Assembly: GCA_003550325.1 (NCBI GenBank)
Contig: QKWP01000271.1
Span: 220,492 to 284,491, forward strand
Origin: Gigaspora rosea
Lineage: Eukaryota > Glomeromycota > Glomeromycetes > Diversisporales > Gigasporaceae
Direction of reading: 5' to 3'
Length of the DNA stretch: 64,000 nt
Numbering within the stretch: the first letter of the stretch is position 1; the number at the start of each line of letters is the position of its first letter. The position numbers were made by a program, and so were the translations under genes. Positions 1 to 10,726 of the stretch are shown here, one piece after another. A model generated the notes under the pieces. The model searched no databases. It saw only the letters and a list, made by a program, of their open reading frames with translations, and was not told the DNA's origin.

Positions 1-89
1 CCAATTTTAGGTTCTGTAATCTATTCGTCCATTGATCTTTTTTTTTAGGTTTATCGATTTTCGTCCACATTTTAAACATGTAATTTACA

Positions 90-163
90 CAGATCAGTAT
101 GGCGTGGCGATCATATTTGTACAGTATGAGGTGTAAACTATAAATTTGTACCATACTGATCTG
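90..163. repeat. Short foldback element
   Basis: The 13-bp arms CAGATCAGTATGG (90-102) and CCATACTGATCTG (151-163) are perfect inverted repeats around a 48-bp spacer. It looks like a miniature inverted-repeat element. No clear target duplication was found. The remaining bases from 1 to 201 are AT-rich and show no gene. Confidence 0.5.
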
Positions 164-201
164 GTGTTATATATAACTGTATTAAGCTTAGAAACTATAA
201 A

Positions 202-1854
202 TAGAGCCTCTTATTAGTATTCGTTATTCGAATAATATTTGTATTCGGCGAATATTCAAATAATATTTTAAACTTTGTCAAATAATTATTCGGCGAATAA
301 TATGAATAAACAAATCTTATTCGAATAATAACAATTATTCGAATAATAACAAATATTCGAATAATAATAATTATTTGAATAATAATAATTATTCGAATAA
401 GTGCTATAAGATATAATTTGATGTTATTTGTAATACTTTATTATTATGATCAATGGCTTGCCATTTAAAATAAAATCAGTTTTAAATTTAAGCCAACTTT
501 TATTAAAAATGATTCATAATACCAGTATGATCACATGAAATGTGAGAGAGATGGTTCCGTTCAACTTTTTTGATGCACTAAGTTGATTTTTGAAAAATCC
601 TTTTGGTTGGAATAATGATTTTCATTTATTCACAATTACAATATACCAGTACGATCACATGAAATTTTTGAGGGATGGTTTAATTAATGTTTTGGGGCGT
701 GGCATATGCTAATTTTTGCAGAATCCTTTTTTAGTAGAAGTAATGGTTTTCATTTATTCATTTTTGGAAGGAGTCAACATTTTTACATATACTGTAACGT
801 CATAAGTCAATTATGCAATATGATGCAAACATGACGTTATTGATTACAAAATTTGAAAATTGTGCCATCTAAATTTATAGTTCATCTGTTTAAATGTTTT
901 AATTGGTTACCTGCGCATTACGACATTTTAGATCATTCAAAATTTATAATAGTAGTTACTACGATTTTCTAGAAATCTGTAACATTTTTGATTGTCTACA
1001 TGATTGGGCCAGTTTGTTAATACTTAATTGTTGCGTGCGAATATTCTATGATTTCATTATCGTAATGGTATGGTTTGTCATAAATTATTACTACATTTTT
1101 GAGACTTTCTTAAAATGAATTAATAAGAAAAATCATTATTCCTACCAAACTAGAATTTCATATGATCATACTTATTTTATAATGGCTTTAAGTCAGCATC
1201 AACTGCAATAATTATTAAAATAAAATATATTAATTTTCAAAAACGATCTGTAGTATCATACTTAGTACGTTCCTGGTTTTAGCGCGACTGCGTCGTGCAG
1301 CTACCCTAATTTTTAACTATTACAAAACTCGAATCTCGAGTTCTGTTTATTTAATTATATTTAATTTTTATTTATTTATCTACTTTTACTTTTTTTATTT
1401 TTAATGCACGTGTTCTTATTACTTAAATACAGTAATACCCGGCATATCCCTTGGGGTTGGCTGTCAAAAATAAATTTAAAATTTACGTAATTTAGCATAA
1501 TGATCAAATTTTGACTTAAAAATTTTAATAATTAATTTAAGACGATATAATATAATTTCGATTTACATAGTTGACAACAACCCCAGTGTATCCCTCCTTT
1601 ACCATCTTTTCGATCTGTTGACTTTTCGTCAACTTGAAAATTTAAATTAAATCGAATAACTATATTTATTCGAATAATAAATAGTTATTCGAATAAATAT
1701 ATTTATTCGAATAATTATAATTATTCGAATAATTATAATTATTCGAATAATTATAATTATTCGAATAATATTAGTCATTCGGCGAATATTCGAATAAACA
1801 TTTGTAAATTGAAATTATTCGAATATTATTCGAATAGAAAATTAGTAAGCTCTA
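202..1854. mobile_element. Non-autonomous hAT-like element with TTATTCGAATAA arrays
   Basis: The ends are inverted and begin TAGAGC: left 202 onward, right ending GCTCTA at 1854. Both ends carry dense runs of the palindrome TTATTCGAATAA (about 210-410 and 1645-1835). The flanking octamers ACTATAAA (194-201) and ACTATCGT (1855-1862) agree at 5 of 8 positions, as in an eroded 8-bp hAT target duplication. The interior contains no transposase, only a 71-codon open frame (903-1118) of no recognisable kind. TAGAGC termini and 8-bp duplications are typical of hAT; the assignment is an inference. Confidence 0.5.
522..762. repeat. Two tandem copies of a ~120-bp unit
   Basis: The units start at about 522 and 643. 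Each runs from TACCAGTAYGATCACATGAA through a 'gatggtt' block to 'ttttcatttattca'. A diverged, inverted copy of the unit start lies at about 53281-53322, so this is an interspersed family and not only a local duplication. Confidence 0.55.
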
Positions 1855-2205
1855 ACTATCGTTATGTTATATATCAGATATTTATAGTTTGGTATAATTT
1901 TTTAAAATAGGTACCTTTTATCTTGTTGACTCTATGTCATATATTACTGTATTAGTTTTAGAATTATCGTTATAATATATTTATTTGGCATAATTTTTAA
2001 AATAGTATAGTATTTTACACCCTTATCATACTACTGTATTTTGGTCATCCATATTATTATATGTACGATCTTCTGTAATCCCATTTTTGATTATCCTATA
2101 TCTTTTAGGATTAGAGATCAACATAGCTCAGACAGATTTCAAAAATCCTATCCTAAAATATTACCAGAAAACAAGCTTTTTATCAGCAAAGAATTTTTTT
2201 GCAAG
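1855..2205. other. AT-rich spacer
   Basis: This lies between two hAT-like elements. An open frame starts at 2041 but runs into the next element and has no recognisable protein character. Nothing else is supported. Confidence 0.4.
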
Positions 2206-2213
2206 ATTTTAAT

Positions 2214-3518
2214 TAGTGGTCGTACCCTAGGGTACAATAACCGGTTAACTGTTAGGCTATCCGGATACCCGAATTATAAAACTGATAAACAGATAAATTA
2301 TTGAGAAAACAGATAAAATAAAAAAAAAAAATAGGATAATATAGGGTAAAATAAAATTATAATAAAAATTTTAATTTGCGTATTATTTATATACTAGCAT
2401 TACTCGGTGTAAAACTTGTCTACATCATAAATTTAATGTATTTTAAATAAGAACATGATTTTAATATTTCGTTTGTTTATTATATTTATTTAATAGGTGA
2501 TATAAATCAATTACACTTTAAACTTATACTGGCTTTCAGTTTTTTGTAAGTATAATAATAATTATTATATTATATATATGAATACAGTAAGTACTTACTT
2601 TATGTTTTTTATTACATAGTAATAAATTACTGATAATAATTACTTATTGTTCCACATCATTTCTGAATTGACATGTGTTCTTCTCGATTTTCATCTTGTA
2701 TGCAGATCATGTAATAAATTACTGATAATAATTACTTATTGTTCCACATCATTTCTGAATTGACATGTGTTCTTTCTCGATTTTATAATAATTGCTTATT
2801 GTTCCACATCATTTCTGAATTTAATTCTGAATGAACATGCGTTCTTTCTCAATTTTCAACGATTGTGAAATGCATAGCAATGTAATAAATTATTGATAAT
2901 AATTACTTGTTAATAATTACATTGATTTTTTTTTCATTAAAATATATAAAGATTATCCTTTTATTGTTTCGTCATTATTTTTTTGTATTGGCGTAACAGA
3001 AGAACTTCTCATGCCTAAACAAAATAGGAATAACTTGGGGATGCAAATGTTTTATGTCGAAAAAGATAAATTTATGTTTGTTTAAAAAAAATTTAGTAAT
3101 TATCTTCTAGACATGACACCCGACCAGATTCCTGCCTTTGCCGAAAAACAAATGTGGATGTGTTCTACGCAGGGAATGTAAAAATTATTAATTACATTGT
3201 TAAATATATATGAATATTACTATTCTTTTAATGTATGAAAAGTTAGCATTTAATATTTAGACGAGCATATAGTGACTCATTTTTATTCGTTTTGATTTAT
3301 TTATTTATTTATTTTTCTAATTTTTTTTACTTTATTATTATAGAGTTACTTTATTTGATTTATGCATTAATACTGTATATATAAATCAACAATCATATAA
3401 ATATCTTATCCGGATATAACCGTTATCCTTTTATTTGAATAGGATATAAAACCGGTTATTAAATTTTGTTAAAGGTTGCAACCTTTCGGATAAAAAGTTT
3501 ATCCGGGTACGAGCACTA
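2214..3518. mobile_element. Non-autonomous hAT element with perfect 8-bp TSD
   Basis: The termini are TAGTGNTCGTACCC (2214-2227) and its inverted partner (3505-3518). They are flanked by identical octamers ATTTTAAT at 2206-2213 and 3519-3526. Subterminal blocks with ACCGGTTA and ATCCGGATA also mirror each other. The 1.3-kb interior is AT-rich, has no transposase frame, and holds a ~90-bp tandem repeat at about 2620-2870. TAGTG ends plus an 8-bp duplication identify the hAT superfamily; the element must depend on transposase supplied elsewhere. Confidence 0.8.
2620..2870. repeat. Tandem repeat, about 3 diverged units
   Basis: The block 'ataattacttattgttccacatcatttctgaatt…catgtgttctt' recurs at about 2634, 2724 and 2787, inside the hAT element 2214-3518. 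Units are 60-90 bp because the last one is shortened. Confidence 0.6.
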
Positions 3519-3526
3519 ATTTTAAT

Positions 3527-4100
3527 CTTGATCTACTTGCCTGTTGATTTAAATGATGCTATAACAAAATTTTTGCAGAATTCTTTTTTTTAGATTTACA
3601 CGCACATTTAAAATAATGTAAGTTATATTTTCTAATTAGTATCTAGAAATTTTAAATTATAATTAGGTATGGTATAATATATTTATAGCATTCATATCAA
3701 TAAAAAATTTAAAAAAAAAATAAATTAATAAATTTATGCTAATCCAGCGTCAAATGAGAAAGAAAATACAGTACTGCACTGCGTACTTCATATAACGAAC
3801 ATATATCCATCAAAGAAGTAACACTAGAACAGAATGCTAGTATACTTATGGGGCATATTAACAACAAATACCGTTTCAAAATTTGGTGTTGAGTGAAAGT
3901 AAACGAAATAGATGTAACAACAAAGGATTCATTAGAATGTTAATACGTTTAGAGTATTACTAGCTTCTGCCTCAAGCATAAATTAGTGATAACAAAAAAA
4001 AAGCGCAAAATTTCGATTTTTAAATTTATCAGACTCTGTCCTTAAAAAATTTGAAGATGTTACACAACTGATCCTTCACCCAGTATGCAACATATAAAAA
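3527..4100. other. AT-rich intergenic DNA
   Basis: No open frame of interest and no clear repeat boundaries were seen here. The composition resembles the general background of the window. Confidence 0.4.
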
Positions 4101-4232
4101 AATGATTTTGCAATACCAGTTCATTCCGCTAGTACATGTTATGAATATATTCCAACACTATTTTTTATTATAATAAAATGGTGTTGGATTATAATCATAA
4201 CATGTACTAGCGGAATGACCTGATATTGAGAA
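4101..4232. repeat. Foldback (hairpin) element
   Basis: The arms at about 4101-4160 and 4174-4232 are inverted copies. The best block is CATTCCGCTAGTACATGTTA (4122-4141) against its reverse complement (4197-4216). The loop is AT-rich. It resembles a small foldback MITE. The 330 bases to its right before the next open frame hold nothing recognisable. Confidence 0.7.
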
Positions 4233-4566
4233 TCATTTCAGTCGTGTAAAATCGACGGTTCCTCCTGTTTGTATATTATAAAGTTTTTCTTTAGCGTAAT
4301 TTATGTATATAATTGGTTAATTATAGATCAATGCAAACTAAAATTTCTGTCTGACGTAATTCAATCAAATCAACGCCAATTAAATTTTACGCACAAATAT
4401 ATAGTATATATGTCAAATGTGTCATAAAATTGCAAAATTTAATTAATACTGAGATAAAGCCCTAATGGCGTCTTCAATCAAGCCTAATGCTAACAATTTT
4501 ACTTGTTAACTTTTTTTTGTAGGATGGAACCTCAGGTCAAATATTAAGCGAGTTGTTATAATTCTA

Positions 4567-5346
4567 ATGCATATGTTTTTTTATATCATTACATTTTTAT
4601 TTATCTTATATTATTATAGTTATTATAGTTATATTAACGGTGCCATATTTGTTTGCGATATTTCTAGCACCGATATATTGAACGAAATAAAAGAACTTTC
4701 AGATGAATATAGGAATGAACATGGAAGCTACATAAATGATAAAGTGCCTATTGTGATTATTGCAGACAAAAATGTGCAGAAAATCCGAAACGATATTTTA
4801 AAAGAAACCAAAAATTATGTTGGTAATGTAATGTAATTAATTAATATAGTGTTATAAATAATGGTATTATCAATTAATCTTTCGTATAAATTGAATATTT
4901 CAGATGATGAGCTTTTATTTGATAAAGGGAATACTATTGAAATCCTTAAGTTATTTTATAATGTTAGTTCAAGAATAGTAATTCGCATTATTAATTAATA
5001 TATTTATCAATTTAGAGTACATATCTAAGTTTTTAAATTTTAGAGGTAAGTTTCCAAAAATATAATGCTAATTCTTTACATTGGATTTGTCAATAAGTAA
5101 GTATATTGTAATTTAGAAATCGAAGATCTGAATAAATTGACCGTTCCAAATAATCAATTTGAGCTCATGATGAAACGTGCAATACGATTATACTTATATG
5201 AAATATCTAAGAGTATTTTTGATGGTAAACAAATAAAAGTAATGAATGAAGACACAGTACTGTCATTTTTATCGCAGAATGTAGCAGTATTAAATTTAAA
5301 ATTCATTTACATTTTCATGAATAATGTTCTTTTATTAATCGCATGA
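4567..5346 (+). pseudogene. Possible small-GTPase-like relic, multi-exon
   Basis: The first open block (to 4822) encodes a hydrophobic start, then 'GAIFVCDIS…' and 'DKVPIVIIADKN'. This spacing recalls the core strand and the NKxD (G4) region of Ras/Rab-type GTPases, but the G4 residues are degenerate and no P-loop is visible upstream. A GT-AG intron (4823-4903, 81 bp) joins in frame to 'DDELLFDKGNTIEILKLFYN'. A later block (from about 5116, after an AG) reads 'EIEDLNKLTVPNNQFELMM…'. The N-terminal nucleotide-binding part is missing, so I treat it as a relic. The family call is weak; it could be an unrelated multi-exon gene. Confidence 0.3.
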
Positions 5347-5950
5347 ATTACTAGAAAGTAAGTATAAATTTCAATAATATTCATTTATCAAACAGAATTC
5401 GGTTGGTGATTTCATAAAAATGTGGCGGCTTATTCTGAAGCTTTAATCTATTTAATATAAAAATTTAAAATTTTTTTATTAGGTTAAAGTTAGTTTTAAG
5501 GTTAGTAAGAGAGTGTGTGTGAATTTCAGTAGGCCAAAATTTTAGCTTAAATCAATTTCAGAATAAGCTGCCATAATAAATAAAATACGACAGTGCGAAA
5601 TACACGTTGTGAATTAGTAAAATCCGCTACGCAAATCACATGAGGATGAAATCCGCTTTTGCATAATAAAAAACATGGCTAAGCGCAAATTTCACTCTAA
5701 CTAATTTACAGCGCAGGTTTCACTCTCTTCTAATAAACAATAAATTAATCGGCTGCGTTTTTAAATTCTAGAAAGTGAGCATAAATTTTCAGCATGTTTT
5801 AAATTAGCATTGTATTATGACATAAGTGATAATATATTAATTATACGGATTCTTAGATCGTGAGGATATTTCAAATAACCATTCATTCACCTAGTACTTT
5901 AAAAATTAATCAATGTTTTACATAATTTATAGGACGTAAGTATAAACTTC
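5347..5950. other. Spacer with three splice-like YAG-NNN-GTRAG cassettes
   Basis: There is no gene. Three copies of acceptor-3 nt-donor occur: TAG-AAA-GTAAGTATAA (5352-5367), TAG-AAA-GTGAGCATAA (5769-5784) and TAG-GAC-GTAAGTATAA (5930-5945). Similar cassettes appear in repeats at 9494-9692 and 51505-52059. See the findings. Confidence 0.55.
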
Positions 5951-6650
5951 AATAATGTTCTTTTACTAGTAGTTAGGCACGTCCAAATGTCCGTGCTTAA
6001 ATTAATTTTTTTATTCGTATTTTTTTTTAGATTATTTTATTAAAAGTTTTTATTTAATTTTAATTATATATAGATATATATTTACAATCAAAAATTAAAA
6101 CCGCCTAGAAAAAAAGTTTTTTTTTTAAACCATTAATCGTTTAATGCGCCTAACAGTTTAACCCACTTGGGTTTAATACCATTTAGCTTAAACTAACAGT
6201 ATAAAGAAAATTTTGTGCAGCTAAATAATTTTAACTCTTAACGACAATCTGCTTATCTATGATATTTCTTAAATACATGTGCCAAATTGTTTCATTTCCA
6301 TAGTAATTTGATATGTCATGAACTCATGGCAAAATGATTGTAAAATTATCAACGACGATATTGATAAATAGTTAATTGGAATAAAAAATAAAATGAATAA
6401 GAAAAGGTATATGTCATCTTTTTTAATTAGAATAATTAGATGTGAAGCTTGAAATAATAAAATTAAATGTACTATATAAAACTTAGAATGTATAAAAATA
6501 ATTTGAGTGCTGCAAAGAGAAAATGAGGTTGTGGACTTTCAAGTTATCTTTTAAATTAATTGGCGAGTAATAGATTAAATTCATCATAATTGATCTTTCT
6601 TTTTTAGAAGTTCAAAATGTGAACGATTGGCACTAAGTTATAGCCTGTTT
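5951..6650. other. AT-rich intergenic DNA
   Basis: No coding region was recognised. A motif around 'gggtttaatacca' at about 6165-6185 recurs loosely near 7945-7965, probably as remains of a small repeat. Confidence 0.35.
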
Positions 6651-7700
6651 CCTTTTTAGGGGGACGTCTAAAGCAGGGACGATGATTTTCTGCGGTGGTT
6701 AAGACTAAATTCTGCGTGCGGTTAAGGTAAATTCTGTGATTTAATGTGATAAAATTTTTTGCGAATTCTGTGTAATATTGCGAAATTCTGTGCGATTCTG
6801 TGGTAACAAAATGCCAATTCTGTGCGATTCTGTGGTAACAAAATGCCAATTCTGTGCGATTCTGTGGCAAAAAAGTGTTAATTCTGTGGTTTAATACACT
6901 TATTCATAAAAATTTATTTATAATAATATTTAAAAAAAAAACAGGTACGTATATTTGATAAAAAGACCGGAAAATGAAGTCAAAAGTTTTTATACTATAT
7001 AACTAATTGCGCTATCATATTCATTTTGATAACAAGAAAAAAAAAACCAACCATAAAAAAAGTTTGATTTCTTATAGTTAAATTTATGTTTGAAAAAAGC
7101 TTTTATAATGATTAGAGACGCAGGTGAATTGCTTTATGGCAAAAGTTATGACAAGTTACGGAAGTTCACCTGCACCGCCTAGTCATGATTTTCTTGAAAG
7201 TATATGCTTGTTTAAACTCGATACATATGTCATATGTTGGCGTAATGAATCTCCTACTATGAAATTTTCAATCCGATTGGTTAATAATCAGATGACCTCA
7301 ATTTTTTCGAATTCTGTGATATTCTGCGGTGATTGAGAGTGATTTCTGTGATTGGCTGTACTTAAGAGAAATTCTGCTGTTTTCTGTGAATCACAGAAAA
7401 TCATCGTCCCTGGTCTAAAGCGGAGTAGATTCTTATAATATATTTTATCGAATTAACTTTAGGGTTAGGGTCATCTTAGATTAGGGTTAGATCGGTTTTA
7501 GGTAGTAATATATAAGTAAAATTGCCTTCCCGACATTTTTAATTAACCCACCAAGGTAGGTTTAGACTGCCGTTTTTGTATTTTTCAAAGTTTTTCGCTT
7601 CTCTTTATTGTTTGCTTCGCCGAAGATCATCAAAATCCTATAATTTGATTGGTCAGAAGTCACGTGATTTTGCTCCGCTTTAGACGACCCCCCCTTTTAG
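6651..7700. mobile_element. TIR element split by a nested hAT MITE
   Basis: The left arm 'cctttttaggggg…cgtctaaag' (6651-6673) continues after the inner insertion as 'cggag' (7421-7425). It pairs inversely with the right arm (7672-7700, 'ctccgctttagacgaccccccc'). The two arms sit at the outer edges of a ~1-kb element of which about 290 bp remain outside the inserted DNA. The flanking 'tttta' on both sides may be the target duplication. The superfamily is not certain. Confidence 0.6.
6674..7412. mobile_element. hAT MITE (739 bp) with perfect TSD
   Basis: The 19-bp perfect terminal inverted repeats CAGGGACGATGATTTTCTG (6674-6692, and inverted at 7394-7412) are flanked by identical octamers GTCTAAAG (6666-6673 and 7413-7420). 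CAGGG ends and an 8-bp duplication are hAT hallmarks. The left interior carries a tandem repeat of about 33 bp (6750-6890) built on 'aattctgtgcgattctgtgg', which produces spurious open frames on both strands. No transposase is present. Confidence 0.88.
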
Positions 7701-9129
7701 GAGTTAATAAGATCAACAGAGATTACATGATCTAAAATTAGCCAACAAAATTGGTTAAAAGTGAAAGATGAATAAAATTTTAATACTATAGATGATGTAT
7801 ATTATTATTCATAGCTTACATTTCTGATTTTGCGTGACGTGATGTAGCTACCTTATTTATACTTATTTTTAACTTCAACTATAGTTTATTTGTAATTGCC
7901 TAAAAAAAATTATCCGTTCGTTTAACGGTTTAACCTAACTGGTTTTAATACCATTCCGAAAAGATCAACGTCATTCAAACATCATAGCATCACCCCTTAA
8001 AAATTTTCACTATCTGGTCAAATCAAAATTTTAAGTCATGTAACATAAAATCAAACAAAAACACATTCAAACCTAACACTAACATTATTCTACCTAAGCA
8101 GAAGCAAAATTTTATGCGATTAAATGTTTTCAACCTTTAGTTATCTATGGTATATCTTGATTTCAGTATACCAATTTTTTAAATATTTTTAGCAACTTTC
8201 GAATTATAACTCGATATATCGTAAATCACATAATAATCATACCATATTGAAATTCTTGCTTTCAGGACTATATAGTCCCAAAAGGAGTTCTTTTTCTTTT
8301 AGCAAAGATCCCATATGTAAGAATAATAACGACGGTATTAAAAGATAAATGAAATTATATGTACTGTAGTATGAAGGCATTTTTTAGAATAAAATAAAAT
8401 AAAATTATTAATAAAAAAAAGTGCACAGATAAAAATCCGAAATGAACCTGAAATGTATAGAATAATACCAAGCGAAAAAAATGGGACTTCAGGTGTTTTC
8501 AAGCTTATTTATTATTTATTAGATTCAACTCGTGATATTATTGATAGTGATTACGTATCGTATATGATATTATAGAGCCTAATCTGGTAAGTAATAAGGG
8601 GTAAAATTGAAAGTTCGAAAACTTATCTTTATAACAAATACATATTATTTTTTTAATAATATAAGTCAGCACTCATGAATAATGAACCGGATCACGATAA
8701 CTGAAATTGAATTGTACGCGTCGATAGTTGTTTTTTTGATCAAATTTTAGACTTGTTTTATATATGCGTGTTAGAATATATAAATCTTTTATATTACCTA
8801 CAATTTATATACATGTTATTTTTTATTAATAGTTTAATTAACAATTCTTGTCTATCTAGGGTGAATGAACTTTGTTGAAATGAGCAAGATACAATATGTT
8901 TATCACTTCTGAACTTGTTTACGTATACGATTGGTTACATAAGTACCGAATTGACCAGTCAGAATTGAATTTTAATAACATATAGAAGATAGATATACAG
9001 TAGATTAGTTACTGTGCAATGGTAATTAATCCCGATATGCATAGATCACCTGATGACGATCCTGATCACGGTACCCAAATTCGACCAATCAGATTGCTTT
9101 AAGCGGACAGACAGTTATAACTTTTATAA
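7701..9129. other. AT-rich intergenic DNA
   Basis: No gene, RNA or bounded repeat could be supported. Several 'gattggt(ca)' CCAAT-like motifs occur (for example 7650 and 9100), without a neighbouring gene start. Confidence 0.35.
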
Positions 9130-9130
9130 T

Positions 9131-9328
9131 ACAAGTCAAACTCGTTATAGTGAATTGGTCGGTTCCATTAATAAAAATTTTTAAAAAATTCACTATATCA
9201 AGAGTTTATTAGTAAATTCACTATATCGAGAGAATTTTATATAGACTGGCTTTGGGTCCAACTTCACTATATCGAGATTTTAATTAGTCTTCACTATATC
9301 AAGAGTTCACTATAACGAGAGTAACTTG
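9131..9328. mobile_element. Tc1/mariner (pogo-like) MITE, 198 bp
   Basis: The imperfect ~23-bp terminal inverted repeats begin CAAGT and contain CTCGTTATAGTGAA (9131-9154; inverted 9306-9328). They are flanked by TA on both sides (9129-9130, 9329-9330). The interior repeats 'ttcactatatcgagag' several times. TIRs with 'GTTATAGTGAA' and a TA duplication fit the pogo/Tigger group; no transposase is encoded. Confidence 0.7.
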
Positions 9329-9439
9329 TATAGATAGATAAAGTCAAAAAATTCTTACGAACTACTGTATAATGATAATTACTACTCTGGTCTATTATAG
9401 TTGGTTAGCTAAATAATAGTTATTTATTAAGTTATGAAT

Positions 9440-9712
9440 TTAATGTTGTTAATTATAATTTTATAATGAATTAATCAATGCTCTAATCGATTACAGGAAG
9501 TGAGAATAAACCTAATAATATTTATTAATATTTTATTTGTTAAATTATAATTTTATAATGAATTAATCAATGCTCTAATCGATTTTATAAATTACAGTAT
9601 GTGAGCATAAATTTCAATAATTTTATTATTAATATTTATTTGAATTAATCAATGCTCTAATCAATTATATAAATTACAGGATGTGAGTATAAATTTCAAT
9701 AATATTTATTAA
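9440..9712. repeat. Three-unit tandem repeat with splice-like core
   Basis: The units contain 'gaattaatcaatgctctaatcga…ttacag-NNN-gtgag-ataaatttcaataat', with cores at 9494-9509, 9595-9610 and 9677-9692. Each has a CTAAT branch-like motif, an acceptor (ACAG), three variable bases and a donor-like GTGAGNATAA. Unit spacing is about 80-100 bp. No open frame runs through it. Confidence 0.75.
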
Positions 9713-9784
9713 GTTGGAACCCTACTTGTAATAACTAAAACAAGTTAGCCAGAGTATTCATTATGTTACACGAAAATGTATTAC

Positions 9785-9960
9785 AATAGATCACGCCACG
9801 CGTATTATCAACGTCAATTCACTGACGGTCAACAAGACCACGGGCGTGTTAGTCATGGGTCGGCCCCGAACTTGAGTCGGCGGTGATCCGCAGCCCCGCC
9901 GTGTTTACACCAATTCTGATTGGCTTGATCAGTGATTTACAGCACGTGACCCGAACTTTG
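9785..9960. promoter_or_regulatory. GC- and CpG-rich island, promoter-like
   Basis: About 175 bp with many CpGs stand out from the AT-rich background. It contains a CGGCGG/CCCGCCG inverted pair (about 9878-9902), a CACGTGAC site (9943-9950) and two head-to-head CCAAT boxes (CCAATTCTGATTGG, 9911-9924). It lies upstream of the kinase pseudogene and of a TATA-like box (GATATAAATA, about 10288-10297). A promoter role is inferred; it could also be a remnant of a mobile element of different composition. Confidence 0.4.
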
Positions 9961-10097
9961 TTAGGTTCCGCTTACTAATCAAGAATATAATTTATGCAGT
10001 ATGTATATCATATGTTGAATTAGCCCTACTTTAACCGATCCTTAAATTAAGACCATAGTAGATAAGCGAAGCGACGGATTACAACTAGTCGATGAAC

Positions 10098-10184
10098 TAG
10101 AGGTTGGAACCGGTTTTATTTTCCATATGTTAAAACCGATTAAAACCGGTTTAGCATATAAAATTAAACCGGCTCCAAACTCTA
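10098..10184. mobile_element. Tiny hAT MITE (87 bp) with perfect TSD
   Basis: The inverted ends TAGAGGTTGGAACCGGTTTT and TAGAGTTTGGAGCCGGTTTA (the latter read from the right end) are flanked by identical octamers CGATGAAC (10090-10097 and 10185-10192). It has no coding capacity. The size and ends fit a minimal hAT-type MITE inserted near the putative promoter of the kinase pseudogene. Confidence 0.8.
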
Positions 10185-10337
10185 CGATGAACTTCATACG
10201 ATTTTCATCATGTGATTATAAAACGCGCACAAATTTTATTTTTCGCGTTTGGTTACCCGATATGGTGACATGGTATGATGCACAATTGATATAAATAGCA
10301 TAGGTGATCAATTTTAACACGTTTTCTTGATAGAAAA

Positions 10338-10424
10338 ATGCCATATTTACGCTACGTTGTTGGTGATTTTATTGTTGAAGAATTCGAAGAAGAAATGTCG
10401 ACTTCTGATAAGGGAAAAGCTTAG
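10338..10424 (+). other. Short ATG frame behind a TATA-like box
   Basis: A 28-codon frame starts at 10338 (MPYLRYVVGDFIVEE…MSTSDKGKA) and ends at 10424. The TATA-like GATATAAATA lies about 45 bp upstream. It may be a former first exon of the kinase gene or chance. The bases to 10550 contain no further recognisable exon. Confidence 0.25.
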
Positions 10425-10552
10425 AGTATCAAGTGGAGAGGTTTCTGAAGAGTAAGGGTGTTAATTGTACAGTAAGAGGGTGAGTATTTCTCATTGAGTA
10501 CATGATGAGTTGTTGTATATCTGAAGTTACGCTGCCACTATACAGTGTAAAA

Positions 10553-10726
10553 AATCTGAGATGAAAGCTCTTCGTGGCCACTGTTTCGGCAGTTGAACGT
10601 TCTCTCTGTTACTGATGTCCGGAAATGGTGAATGCCCTGCCGGTTAATGGTGAATAGGATATACAAACTATAGAATTGAAAGCTCATCGTGGCCACGTTT
10701 TGGACGTGAACGTTCTTCTATAGTTG
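10553..10726. repeat. Diverged duplicate block, second copy can form a stem
   Basis: Two blocks share 'gaaagctcNtcgtggccac…gaacgttct' (about 10561-10605 and 10679-10712). The second is bounded by a perfect 10-bp inverted pair AACTATAGAA/TTCTATAGTT (about 10667-10676 and 10713-10722). No known ncRNA family was recognised. Confidence 0.4.

Noticed and set aside
6604..6870. 88-codon minus-strand frame with repeated 'HRIAQNWHF'-like units
   Set aside because: It is produced by the 33-bp tandem repeat inside the hAT MITE and runs through its TIR; no protein-like conservation.
10561..10610. Hammerhead ribozyme
   Set aside because: The CTGATG and GAAA words are present nearby but not in the CUGAUGA-stem-GAAA order with a NUH cleavage site.
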